Assembly: GCF_023554995.1 (NCBI RefSeq)
Contig: NZ_JAMJPK010000009.1
Location: forward strand, 43,674-107,673
DNA from: Halomonas gemina
GTDB lineage: Bacteria; Pseudomonadota; Gammaproteobacteria; Pseudomonadales; Halomonadaceae
Reading direction: 5' to 3'
Length of the DNA: 64,000 nt
The notes beneath the pieces were generated by a model. That model worked only from the letters and a program-made list of their open reading frames with translations. It had not been told where the DNA came from and searched no databases. Made by a program: the position numbers and the translations under genes. Shown piece after piece: positions 56,768 to 64,000 of the stretch (position 1 is the stretch's first letter; each line of letters begins with the position of its first letter).

Positions 56768-58633
56768 TCATGCGCTGACCACGCCGTTGCGGCCCTGTGA
56801 CTTGGCTTGATAGCTCGCCGCATCGGCGCGGTTCACCACGTCATCGATGGCCTGGTCCGCACGCTGGAAGCCGCTGACCCCGATGCTGGCCGTGACCCGC
56901 CACGTTCTGCCGTGCCCTTCCTGGCCAAGGTCTGTGATCCGCGCCCGCAGCGACTCGGCGATATGCATGGCTCTGGATAGCTCGCATCCCGGCAGCAGCA
57001 TGGCGAACTCATCGCCCCTCTGGCGGGCGGCATGGTCACTGCTGCGCGTCTCCGCGCCCATCGCGGCGGCTACCTGCTGAAGCATGCTGTCGCCGAGGGC
57101 ATGTCCACCCTCGTCGTTGATGCGCTTGAAGTGGTCCAGATCGAACAGCAGTACGGCCGAAGGGGTGCCGACCTTCTGCCACTCGGTGAAGGCCTCCTCC
57201 AGCCGGCGCTCGAAGCCGCGGCGGTTGAGCAGGCCAGTCAGCGGGTCATGCTCCGCTTCCCAGCGGCGCAGGGCATCCTCGTGCTGGCGCTGGGTGATGT
57301 CGCGCACGGCCCCCACCAGACCGATGAACTCGCCGTCCACGCTGATCGCATTGGTGTGTACGTCCAGCCAGATCAACTCGCCGGTCTCGGCGTAATAGCG
57401 GAACTGGCGATCGAAGTCCTGATGCTGGCGCAGGCTCGCCAGCCAGGCCTCAATGACCGGGTCGCGATCCTCCTCGTGAATGTGCCGGGCCCAGGCGGCA
57501 AGCCGGATCGGCGGCGTGATGCCCAGCAACCGTTTCAGTGCCTGGTTGACGAAGGTCAATTGACCCAGGGTGTCGGTGACGAACATGCCCTGGGGTGAGG
57601 CAGCGAGGATGCCTCTCAGCAAGGCACGGCGCTGCTGCAGGTCTTCCAGCGTTTCCAGCCGTTGCTGTTCCACCTCGTTGAAGACATCGATGACACGGCG
57701 TAGCTCCGCCATCCGGGTAGGAATCTCCAGCGAGCGCCTGCGCCCGAGGCTCAGCTCCTTGATCTGCCGAGCCAGCCGCGTCAGCGGTCTCAGGGCCAGC
57801 CAGATCAGCGCGCCCATCACCGGCAGCAGCAGGCCCAAGGCCCACCAGGCCTGGCGGGTAATGCGCTCCATCACGTTGCTCAGCGGGGCATAGACCTGGT
57901 CGAGAGGCAGGTAGACACCCACCACCCAGTCGGCGGGCCAGATCTGCCGATAGGCCTTGAGGGCTTCGCCGCCCTGGCGCAGTTCACCTCGCGCCTCGCC
58001 CTCCCAGCCCAGGAGGGCGAGCTCTAGGCGGGAATCGCCCTCCGCCTGGGTGATCTCTGGCACGCGATGGCGTTGTTCGGGGTGGTAGAGCAGCTGGCCT
58101 GATGTCGTGGCCACCACGACATGGCCGGCATCGCCGAGCCGCAGGCGCTCGAATCCCTCGAACAGCTCGCTGCCGTCGATTTCCACCAGCCCGCCCAGGA
58201 AGCCTGCATAGTTGCCTCGTTCGTCGCGACGGGGGGCCAGCATCATGACCATCGGCTGGCCGGAGACCGCACCGATGAAGGGTTCGCTGACATGGGGGCG
58301 CTGCACGGCCTGCATGAAACGTGCATAGGCTCGATCGTTGACCTCCCTGCCGACCCGACCCGGCACCCTGGGCCAGTCATCGACGACCTCGTTCTCGGCA
58401 TTCACCACTACCAGGCCATCGAACAGGGTGAGCAGGGCCTCCTGACTTCCGCTTGCCAAAGCGCCCTGTGAGGCGTCGGGCAGCTTGGCAGCCAGCCGTT
58501 CGAGCGCCTCGAGGCGCTGTTCGACCTGGTGAGTAATCGCATTGCGAATGAGATCGGCCTCATAGCGCAGGTGCACCCGGTTGGTTTCCTCGACCAGCAG
58601 GGTGCCGGATTGCCAACCGAAGGCCAGCAGCAT
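56768..58633 (-). CDS. Cache-PAS-GGDEF protein with RGDEF motif, start unclear
   Basis: A probable diguanylate cyclase of at least 621 aa. A dCache-like periplasmic sensor (VNDRAYARFMQAVQRPHVSE, then GGLVEIDGSELFEG), a membrane helix with HAMP-like segment, a PAS domain (ILAASPQGMFVTDTLGQLTF) and GGDEF domain follow. The signature reads RGDEF in place of GGDEF; some RGDEF proteins are active. The RxxD inhibitory site (RSSD) is five residues before it. The ATG at 58633 cuts the first membrane helix in half; the frame stays open upstream and the natural N-terminus fits a CTG at 58738. No ATG, GTG or TTG is available in frame. Confidence 0.85.
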   Translation of the reverse strand: MLLAFGWQSGTLLVEETNRVHLRYEADLIRNAITHQVEQRLEALERLAAKLPDASQGALASGSQEALLTLFDGLVVVNAENEVVDDWPRVPGRVGREVNDRAYARFMQAVQRPHVSEPFIGAVSGQPMVMMLAPRRDERGNYAGFLGGLVEIDGSELFEGFERLRLGDAGHVVVATTSGQLLYHPEQRHRVPEITQAEGDSRLELALLGWEGEARGELRQGGEALKAYRQIWPADWVVGVYLPLDQVYAPLSNVMERITRQAWWALGLLLPVMGALIWLALRPLTRLARQIKELSLGRRRSLEIPTRMAELRRVIDVFNEVEQQRLETLEDLQQRRALLRGILAASPQGMFVTDTLGQLTFVNQALKRLLGITPPIRLAAWARHIHEEDRDPVIEAWLASLRQHQDFDRQFRYYAETGELIWLDVHTNAISVDGEFIGLVGAVRDITQRQHEDALRRWEAEHDPLTGLLNRRGFERRLEEAFTEWQKVGTPSAVLLFDLDHFKRINDEGGHALGDSMLQQVAAAMGAETRSSDHAARQRGDEFAMLLPGCELSRAMHIAESLRARITDLGQEGHGRTWRVTASIGVSGFQRADQAIDDVVNRADAASYQAKSQGRNGVVSA

Positions 58634-58738
58634 CAGGGAAAGCAGGAACCATACCCCCGCGACGCCCAGCAGCAGGCGTCCGCGCAGGGAAAAGAAGTGT
58701 TGCCGCAGGGCGGCTGTGAGGGGGTTGACGATCTTCAG

Positions 58739-59160
58739 GCTTACACCATCAGTATTTTTGTAATGCTCGCTGTCAGGGCGATGTCATGCAGTATGCTGAT
58801 GGGCATAGTGCCAGCCCAGGGAGCGGGCTCCAATCCCTGGCGCCTGGCAGGCGAGCCTTTTCGTTGGCTGGTTGCCTGTAGGCCGGTAGCCACCTGGCTC
58901 ACCCGAGCCGGTGGTGCGAGGGATTCGCGCCTCCGCTCAACCACTCAGGCCGCCGCGTGGAAGCCCAAGTAGAGAGGCCAGGCTCCTGAGGGCTGCCGTA
59001 AATAGTGTGCTCTCAGAGAGAAGCTTGTGAGTCTATGGGCCACCAGGGGCGGTCTTTTCGACTCCCGAGGCTTACGGCGACAAGGCAATGCTGGGGCGCT
59101 AAGGTGTGAGAAGACATAGTGCAAAAGTGGCGGACAGGACCCACGGTAACGGAGAACGAC
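58739..59160. other. Intergenic region with several strong hairpins
   Basis: 422 bases between the two divergent signalling genes, no recognisable gene. Hairpins: CCAGGGA/TCCCTGG (about 58815-58840), CGCCTGGCAGGCG, and CACCTGGCTC-ACCC-GAGCCGGTG with one bulge (about 58890-58912). I compared it by eye with the c-di-GMP (GEMM) riboswitch pattern on both strands and saw no match. A 67-codon frame on the minus strand ends two bases before the proposed CTG start; it has no family likeness. Confidence 0.35.
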
Positions 59161-61959
59161 ATGATGCCCCAGGATTCCGGAGGGAGTGGCCGCCCCGTTC
59201 ATCAAGACCATGAGTTGCTCAGCTTCCATCTCGACAACCTGCCTTTGGCCGTGATCGAGTGGGATAGCGACTTTCGCATCGCCCGCTGGTCGAGACACGC
59301 TGAAATCCTGTTCGGCTGGCCGGCCGAGGTGGTCATCGGGCTGCATCCCTTCGACTTCGATTTTGTTCATCCCGGGGATGCTGAATCCGTCGCCGAGGTC
59401 ATCCAGCAACTTCTCCTCGGCGCCGAGCGGCAGCATGATTCGACCAATCGCAACCTGACACGGGACGGGACCGTGGTCGAATGCGAATGGTACAACTCCA
59501 TCCAGTTTGATGTTGAAGGGCGTGTGACCTCGGTGCTGTCGGTGGTGCATGACGTCACCGAACGCAATGCCACGGAACAGCGCAATCGCGAGCTACTAGC
59601 CAGAGAGCAGGCCCTCAAGTCACGGTTTCGTGCCATCTTTGAATCCGCTCCGGGCCTATATCTGGTGCTGACCGCCGACGACTACCGGATTGTCGAGGTC
59701 AGTGATGCCTATCTGCAGACGACTTATACAGACCGCGATGCCATTATTGGTCGCCAGCTTTTCGACGTCTTCCCGGTAACGCCCGACCAGTCGAATGCGG
59801 AGGGTATCGAGGAACTGAGTGCTTCCCTTGAGTGCGTCAAGCGCTATGGCCAACCCGATGTCATGCCCGTCCTTCGCTATCCGATACCCAATCCCAAGAC
59901 CGGTGACTTCGAAGAGCGCTACTGGAGCCCTATCAATGTTCCAGTCTTCGACGAGTATCGACAGCTGTCACTGATTCTGCACCGCACCGAGGACGTAACT
60001 TACTATTTCCACGAAGCGCAGGCCATCGAACCCGCGAACATGGAACTGGTCGCCCGCGCCCGTGAGCTCAAGACCCTTCTCGAACGGTACCGAAGCAATG
60101 AAGAGCGCTGGCGCCGCCTCTTCGCCGAGGCCGCGACTGGTATCGCACAGGCCGACACGAAAGGCCGATTCCTGTATGCGAACCGGGCCTTGTGCGACAT
60201 GTTGGGCTATTCCGAGGAGGCACTGACGTCCACAGACTTTCTCGCCCTCACCCATCCCGAGGACAGACAGGACAACCTAGAAAAACTCGGAGCTCTTCTC
60301 GCCGGCGAGAGAAACGGCTTCGTCATCGAGAAACGCATGCTGGACAGTCGGGGCGGTGTCGTCTGGTGCCGGAACAGTGTCTCCGCTCAGCGCGATATGC
60401 ACGGCACGATCATCAGCCTGGTCGCCGTGATCGAGGACATTACCGTGCAGCGCGAGGCGGAAGCACGCCAGACGTCGCTGTCCCAGCGGCTGACGCGTAG
60501 CCTCGAGAACATGAGCGACGCTTTTTTCCTGCTCAATAAGGACTGGCGTTTCTCTTACCTCAATCACCAGGCGGAACGCGTGCTGTCGAGAAACGCCGAC
60601 GAGCTCCTGGGTCGCAACGTCTGGGAGGAGTTTCCCGAAGCCAGGGAGAGTGAGGCCTGGACTCACTATCATGGCGCCGTCGAATCCGGTGAATCGAAGC
60701 ACTTCACCTTCTACTATCCGCCGCTGGCAGAATGGTTCGAGGTCAATGCCTATCCTGGCGAGGAGGGGCTGGCGGTCTACTTTCGCACCGTCACCGAGCA
60801 GAAACATCTCGAGGCGCAGCTTCAGGAAGCGCATCGCATGGAGGCCATCGGTCATCTGACCGGGGGCATGGCCCACGACTTCAACAACCTGCTGACGGTG
60901 GTGCTGGGCAATGCCGATCTGCTCTGCGAGGCGCTGGCTGATGACGCCAGGCTGGCGCCCCTCATCCAGGCCGTCGCCGATAGCGCCCAGCGGGGTGCCG
61001 ACCTGACCCAGCGCCTCCTCGCCTTCGCCCGTCGCCAGGCGCTGGACCCGCAACCCACCGATATCAATCGCCTGATCCGCGGGCTGACCGAGCTGCTGCG
61101 GCGAACTCTGGGAGAGCAGATCGAGCTACGCTTCCATCCGGGGCGCTCTCTCTGGTCGGCCAATATCGATCCCTCCCAGCTCGAGAGCGCGATTCTCAAC
61201 CTCTCCCTCAACGCTCGGGATGCCATGCCCGATGGCGGGCACCTGACTGTCGAGACCCGTAATGTGTCGCTCTCGGCTGAGTATGCCGACGAGTATCTGG
61301 AGCTAGCACCGGGCGACTATGTCTGTATCGCGGTCAGCGATACCGGTACGGGGATCCCGGAGGCCATCCGGGGACGTGTCTTCGAGCCGTTCTTCACCAC
61401 CAAGGAGAAAGGCAAGGGGACGGGGCTGGGGCTAAGCATGGTCTTCGGTTTCCTCAAGCAGTCCGCCGGGCATGTCAATCTCTACTCAGAGGAGGGCGAG
61501 GGCTCCACCATCAAGCTCTATCTGCCGCGCATCCGGAAAACTGCTACGGAACCTGATTCCACGTTGCAGAAAGAGGCGAGCCTGGAGGGTAGCGAGACCC
61601 TTCTGGTGGTCGAGGACGATGTCGCGGTGAGGGGGTATGTCGTGGCGCAACTCGAGGCTGCCGGGTATGGTGTGCGACAGGCGGTGGATGGTCCGAGCGC
61701 CCTGGCGGTTCTTGCCGATGACAATGCGATCGACCTTCTCTTCACCGATGTCATGATGCCCGGAGGCATGACCGGCAGGGAACTGGCCGTCGTCGCCTGC
61801 AGGCTCAGTCCTGGCCTCAAGGTGGTCTATACCTCCGGCTATACGGAAAATGCCATCGTCCACAACGGCCGACTGGACAAAGGCGTCCGATTCCTCGGCA
61901 AGCCCTATCGCCCCGTCGCCCTGTTGAGAATGATCAGAGAGACCCTGGATGAAGACTGA
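59161..61959 (+). CDS. Hybrid sensor histidine kinase with four PAS domains and a receiver
   Basis: A cytoplasmic hybrid kinase of 932 aa without membrane helices. PAS-like domains lie at about 30-140, 165-290, 320-440 and 455-560; then a HisKA domain with the phospho-acceptor His572 in GGMAHDFNNLLTVVLGNA, an HATPase_c domain (NLSLNARDAMPDGG; SDTGTGIPE; GKGTGLGLSMVFG) and a receiver with Asp863 in LLFTDVMMPGG. ATG 59161 follows GGAG. It overlaps the REC-EAL gene by 11 bases, so the two form an operon and likely one phosphorelay to c-di-GMP turnover. Confidence 0.94.
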   Translation: MMPQDSGGSGRPVHQDHELLSFHLDNLPLAVIEWDSDFRIARWSRHAEILFGWPAEVVIGLHPFDFDFVHPGDAESVAEVIQQLLLGAERQHDSTNRNLTRDGTVVECEWYNSIQFDVEGRVTSVLSVVHDVTERNATEQRNRELLAREQALKSRFRAIFESAPGLYLVLTADDYRIVEVSDAYLQTTYTDRDAIIGRQLFDVFPVTPDQSNAEGIEELSASLECVKRYGQPDVMPVLRYPIPNPKTGDFEERYWSPINVPVFDEYRQLSLILHRTEDVTYYFHEAQAIEPANMELVARARELKTLLERYRSNEERWRRLFAEAATGIAQADTKGRFLYANRALCDMLGYSEEALTSTDFLALTHPEDRQDNLEKLGALLAGERNGFVIEKRMLDSRGGVVWCRNSVSAQRDMHGTIISLVAVIEDITVQREAEARQTSLSQRLTRSLENMSDAFFLLNKDWRFSYLNHQAERVLSRNADELLGRNVWEEFPEARESEAWTHYHGAVESGESKHFTFYYPPLAEWFEVNAYPGEEGLAVYFRTVTEQKHLEAQLQEAHRMEAIGHLTGGMAHDFNNLLTVVLGNADLLCEALADDARLAPLIQAVADSAQRGADLTQRLLAFARRQALDPQPTDINRLIRGLTELLRRTLGEQIELRFHPGRSLWSANIDPSQLESAILNLSLNARDAMPDGGHLTVETRNVSLSAEYADEYLELAPGDYVCIAVSDTGTGIPEAIRGRVFEPFFTTKEKGKGTGLGLSMVFGFLKQSAGHVNLYSEEGEGSTIKLYLPRIRKTATEPDSTLQKEASLEGSETLLVVEDDVAVRGYVVAQLEAAGYGVRQAVDGPSALAVLADDNAIDLLFTDVMMPGGMTGRELAVVACRLSPGLKVVYTSGYTENAIVHNGRLDKGVRFLGKPYRPVALLRMIRETLDED

Positions 61960-63877
61960 CTCAGCCGGCAAGGAAAAGCCGCCGCGTCTGCTGATCCTCG
62001 ATGACGAGGTTATGACAGGCGAGACCATCGCGCGTGTCGCCGATTTCGACGGATTCGATGCACGGCACATCACCTCGCCGGCCATCTTTTTCGAACAAGT
62101 GACGACTTGGCAACCGGATATCCTGGCCATCGATCTGATCATGCCGGAAATGGATGGTGTGGAGGTGATGGCCGAATTGGCCAGGCGTGGCTGTCAGCCC
62201 CGGCTGATCATCACCAGCGGAGTGGGTAGCCGGGTACTGGATGCTGCCGCACGCTCGGCCAGAGAGCATGGTTTGGACATCGTCGGTGTGATTGCCAAGC
62301 CCTTCTCGGCCTCCAGTCTTCGCGAGCTCTTGCACAAGGCCATGGAGAGGGGAGAGGTTACCGCCGAGGACTCGCCAGGCGAACGATATTTGCCCCAGGA
62401 AGCCAGCGTCGAGGACCTGAAACAGGCGCTCACGCTGGACCAGATCCATCTGGCCTACCAGCCCAAGGTGCGCTGCCGTACCGGCACCCTCGTGGGCTTC
62501 GAGGCACTGGCCCGCTGGCAGCATCCCCAACTGGGATTCATCCCTCCAGACGTCTTCATCCCCCTGGCCGAGACTCATGGCCTGATCGACCGCCTGACCC
62601 TGCAGGTGATCGAAAAGGCCCTCGACTGGCTGGCCGAAATCTCCTCGGAGGCCACCGTCAGGCGTGTCGGGCAGCATGTCCTTCAGGACATCCTGCTGTC
62701 ACTGAACATTTCCGCGCGTTCTTTGGGCAACGTTGCCCTGTTCGATGCCATCCTGCAGCGTTGCCGCGAGCGTGATATCGCCCCTCAGCGCATCGTGCTC
62801 GAACTCACCGAGACCGGCGCCATGCAGGATGCCACCACCTCGCTGGCTACCCTGACTCGGTTGCGCCTGCAGGGCTTCCAGCTTTCCATCGACGACTTCG
62901 GCACTGGTTATTCCTCGATGGTGCAACTGGTACGCCTGCCCTTCACCGAGATCAAGATCGACAAACGTTTCGTGATGACGGCCAACGACTCGGAGGAGTC
63001 GCGTGCGGTCATTCGCTCGGTGGTGGAGCTCGGCCGCAGCCTGGGCCTGAACACCACCGCCGAGGGTGTCGAAGACGGAGAGACGCTGAATTATCTCAAC
63101 GACCTGCAATGCGATCTGGCTCAGGGCTATCTGATCGCGCGCCCCCTGCCGCCGGATGAGGTCCCCGACTGGTTCATCATCCGCGAGTCACAGCGCGAGG
63201 AGCGTCGGCTCGTTGCGCTCTCGGGTCTGGGTCTTCTGGACACGCCCGCCGAGGCGCGCTTCGACCGTCTCACCCGGCTGGCACGCCGGCTATTTGGCGT
63301 CTCCACCGTACTAATCAGTCTGATGGATCGTGACCGCCAATGGTTCAAGTCCCGGCAGGGTCTCGATATCACAGAGACCTCGCGCGACATCGCTTTCTGC
63401 CACAAGACACTGGAAGGCGACCAGCTGATGGTGGTGTCCGATACCCACGCACACCCGCTTTTCCATGACTACCCAGGCGTGACAGGTACCCCTTTTATCC
63501 GCTTCTACGCCGGCCGGCCACTCTACCTGCGCAGCGGTGAGAAGGTCGGCACCCTCTGCCTGGTCGACCCTGCACCTCGGGCCTTCGGGGAAGAGGATGC
63601 CAAGCTCCTCGACGACCTGGCCAGCATGGTCGAGAACGAACTCGCGCTCTCCTCTTCGGACGGCTATGACCTCCATACTGGGCTGCTCACCCAAACAAGT
63701 TTTCGCGAACAGGCCGAAGCGGTCTGTCAGGTGTGTCGTCGGCTTGGACTACCTATGGCCCTGGTGTCGGCTAGGCTCGAGGAACTCCCCGTCATCAACA
63801 AGCGCTTCGGCCGTGACAGTGGCGATCGACAATTGTGGGACCTGGCCCACCTGATGACAGAGGTTGCCGAGGCGTAA
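61949..63877 (+). CDS. REC-EAL-GAF protein, GGDEF domain cut by an IS66 element
   Basis: A 642-aa response regulator for c-di-GMP. Receiver domain with Asp62 in AIDLIMPEMDG; EAL phosphodiesterase domain with E185 in FEALARW, then LELTETGAM, IDDFGTGYSS, KIDKRF and AEGVED, so the catalytic set looks complete; GAF domain (residues ~410-560); and the first ~65 residues of a GGDEF-like domain (DLHTGLLTQTSF to the end). The frame ends in GTAA of an IS66 terminus, which provides the stop. The upstream domains are intact, so a phosphodiesterase may still be made. Confidence 0.9.
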   Translation: MKTDSAGKEKPPRLLILDDEVMTGETIARVADFDGFDARHITSPAIFFEQVTTWQPDILAIDLIMPEMDGVEVMAELARRGCQPRLIITSGVGSRVLDAAARSAREHGLDIVGVIAKPFSASSLRELLHKAMERGEVTAEDSPGERYLPQEASVEDLKQALTLDQIHLAYQPKVRCRTGTLVGFEALARWQHPQLGFIPPDVFIPLAETHGLIDRLTLQVIEKALDWLAEISSEATVRRVGQHVLQDILLSLNISARSLGNVALFDAILQRCRERDIAPQRIVLELTETGAMQDATTSLATLTRLRLQGFQLSIDDFGTGYSSMVQLVRLPFTEIKIDKRFVMTANDSEESRAVIRSVVELGRSLGLNTTAEGVEDGETLNYLNDLQCDLAQGYLIARPLPPDEVPDWFIIRESQREERRLVALSGLGLLDTPAEARFDRLTRLARRLFGVSTVLISLMDRDRQWFKSRQGLDITETSRDIAFCHKTLEGDQLMVVSDTHAHPLFHDYPGVTGTPFIRFYAGRPLYLRSGEKVGTLCLVDPAPRAFGEEDAKLLDDLASMVENELALSSSDGYDLHTGLLTQTSFREQAEAVCQVCRRLGLPMALVSARLEELPVINKRFGRDSGDRQLWDLAHLMTEVAEA

Positions 63878-64000
63878 GCGTTCGGGCATCACCGCCGGCG
63901 CATGGTCAGGCGGTTTTTTGCCAGTTCTGCGGAAGGAGCTCGTGGAGCTGGCTGGCTTTCTGGGTCGGCAACCGTTCCAGCACGTCCTTCAGGTAGGCGT
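63874..64000 (-). mobile_element. IS66-family insertion sequence, one end (runs off the right edge)
   Basis: The terminus GTAAGCGTTCGGGCATCACC begins at 63874, in keeping with IS66 ends, which start with GTAA. The transposase gene end lies 32 bases inside. IS66 elements make 8-bp target duplications; GCCGAGGC (63866-63873) would be the local copy. Confidence 0.85.
63906..64000 (-). CDS. tnpC: IS66 transposase TnpC, C-terminal end (partial)
   Basis: Thirty or so codons at the right edge, minus strand, end AYLKDVLERLPTQKASQLHE then LLPQNWQKTA and stop. The pattern DVLxRLPTxxAS...ELLPxNW is the typical C-terminus of IS66-family transposases. The body of the gene is outside the window. Confidence 0.88.
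   Translation of the reverse strand, partial: AYLKDVLERLPTQKASQLHELLPQNWQKTA

Noticed and set aside
58741..58944. 67-codon minus-strand gene
   Set aside because: No family likeness and no ribosome-binding site; possible only as a leader.
58739..59118. Cyclic di-GMP (GEMM) riboswitch before the signalling genes
   Set aside because: The conserved core and tetraloop-receptor pattern were not found on either strand.

Overview
This GC-rich window (about 68% G+C in a sampled housekeeping row, down to 37% in one row of the pilin block) looks like a chromosomal segment of a gammaproteobacterium, most likely Halomonas or a close relative in the Halomonadaceae. The genus is an inference from overall protein character, a class I PHA synthase facing a small phasin-like gene, a PP0621-family gene and Pseudomonas-like gene order. 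The order ispB / rplU-rpmA-obgE-proB-rpsT-murJ-ribF-ileS-lspA-fkpB-ispH-minor pilins-fimT matches, as I recall it, the Pseudomonas aeruginosa block, but pilY1 is missing.

Layout. 1-7.5 kb: uvrA (5' part), a YajR-type MFS transporter, ssb, an RmlD-like protein and plsC, then fabB and fabA on the other strand. 7.6-17.4 kb: a compact minus-strand operon of nine genes plus one gene remnant (FAD oxidoreductase, CbiX remnant, LitR/CarH-type MerR regulator, photolyase, NTF2-like protein, SDR, FAD amine oxidase, DUF1365, cyclopropane/furan fatty-acid-type methyltransferase, DUF2878) facing a TIGR01777 epimerase. This resembles the light and singlet-oxygen response clusters of other proteobacteria. 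Two sites with the 11-bp tandem repeat expected of a CarH/LitR regulator lie in it, one of them inside a coding sequence. 17.4-27.8 kb: octamer and REP repeats, rapA, a TlpA-like thioredoxin, a truncated phospholipase D gene, a DASS carboxylate transporter, a UspA, phaC and a phasin-like gene. 27.9-41.2 kb: tRNA-Pro(CGG) and the conserved housekeeping block. 41.4-46.1 kb: an AT-rich type IV minor pilin operon, an unrecognised gene and fimT. 46.2-56.6 kb: PP0621, glutamine-dependent NAD synthetase, an orphan BrnA antitoxin with a BrnT stub, a diguanylate cyclase, bamD facing rluD-pgeF, and clpB behind a sigma-32-type promoter. 56.7-64 kb: a second cyclase-like gene, a hybrid histidine kinase and a REC-EAL-GAF protein whose GGDEF domain is cut by an IS66-family element that runs off the window.

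How genes work together. The 8-17 kb operon combines DNA photorepair, membrane-lipid modification and a light-type regulator, so one coherent photo-oxidative response is the best reading. The housekeeping block covers ribosome assembly, isoprenoid and flavin synthesis, lipoprotein processing and translation. The right end is a c-di-GMP signalling neighbourhood that has suffered insertional damage.

Small-scale decay is a theme: a CbiX stub of 34 codons, a BrnT stub of 19 codons, a headless phospholipase D and an IS-cut GGDEF. Repeats include fifteen and five copies of one octamer in opposite orientation, two related 110-bp REP doublets, REP singlets, and a GGGGTC-type REP pair. No CRISPR array, rRNA or prophage was seen.
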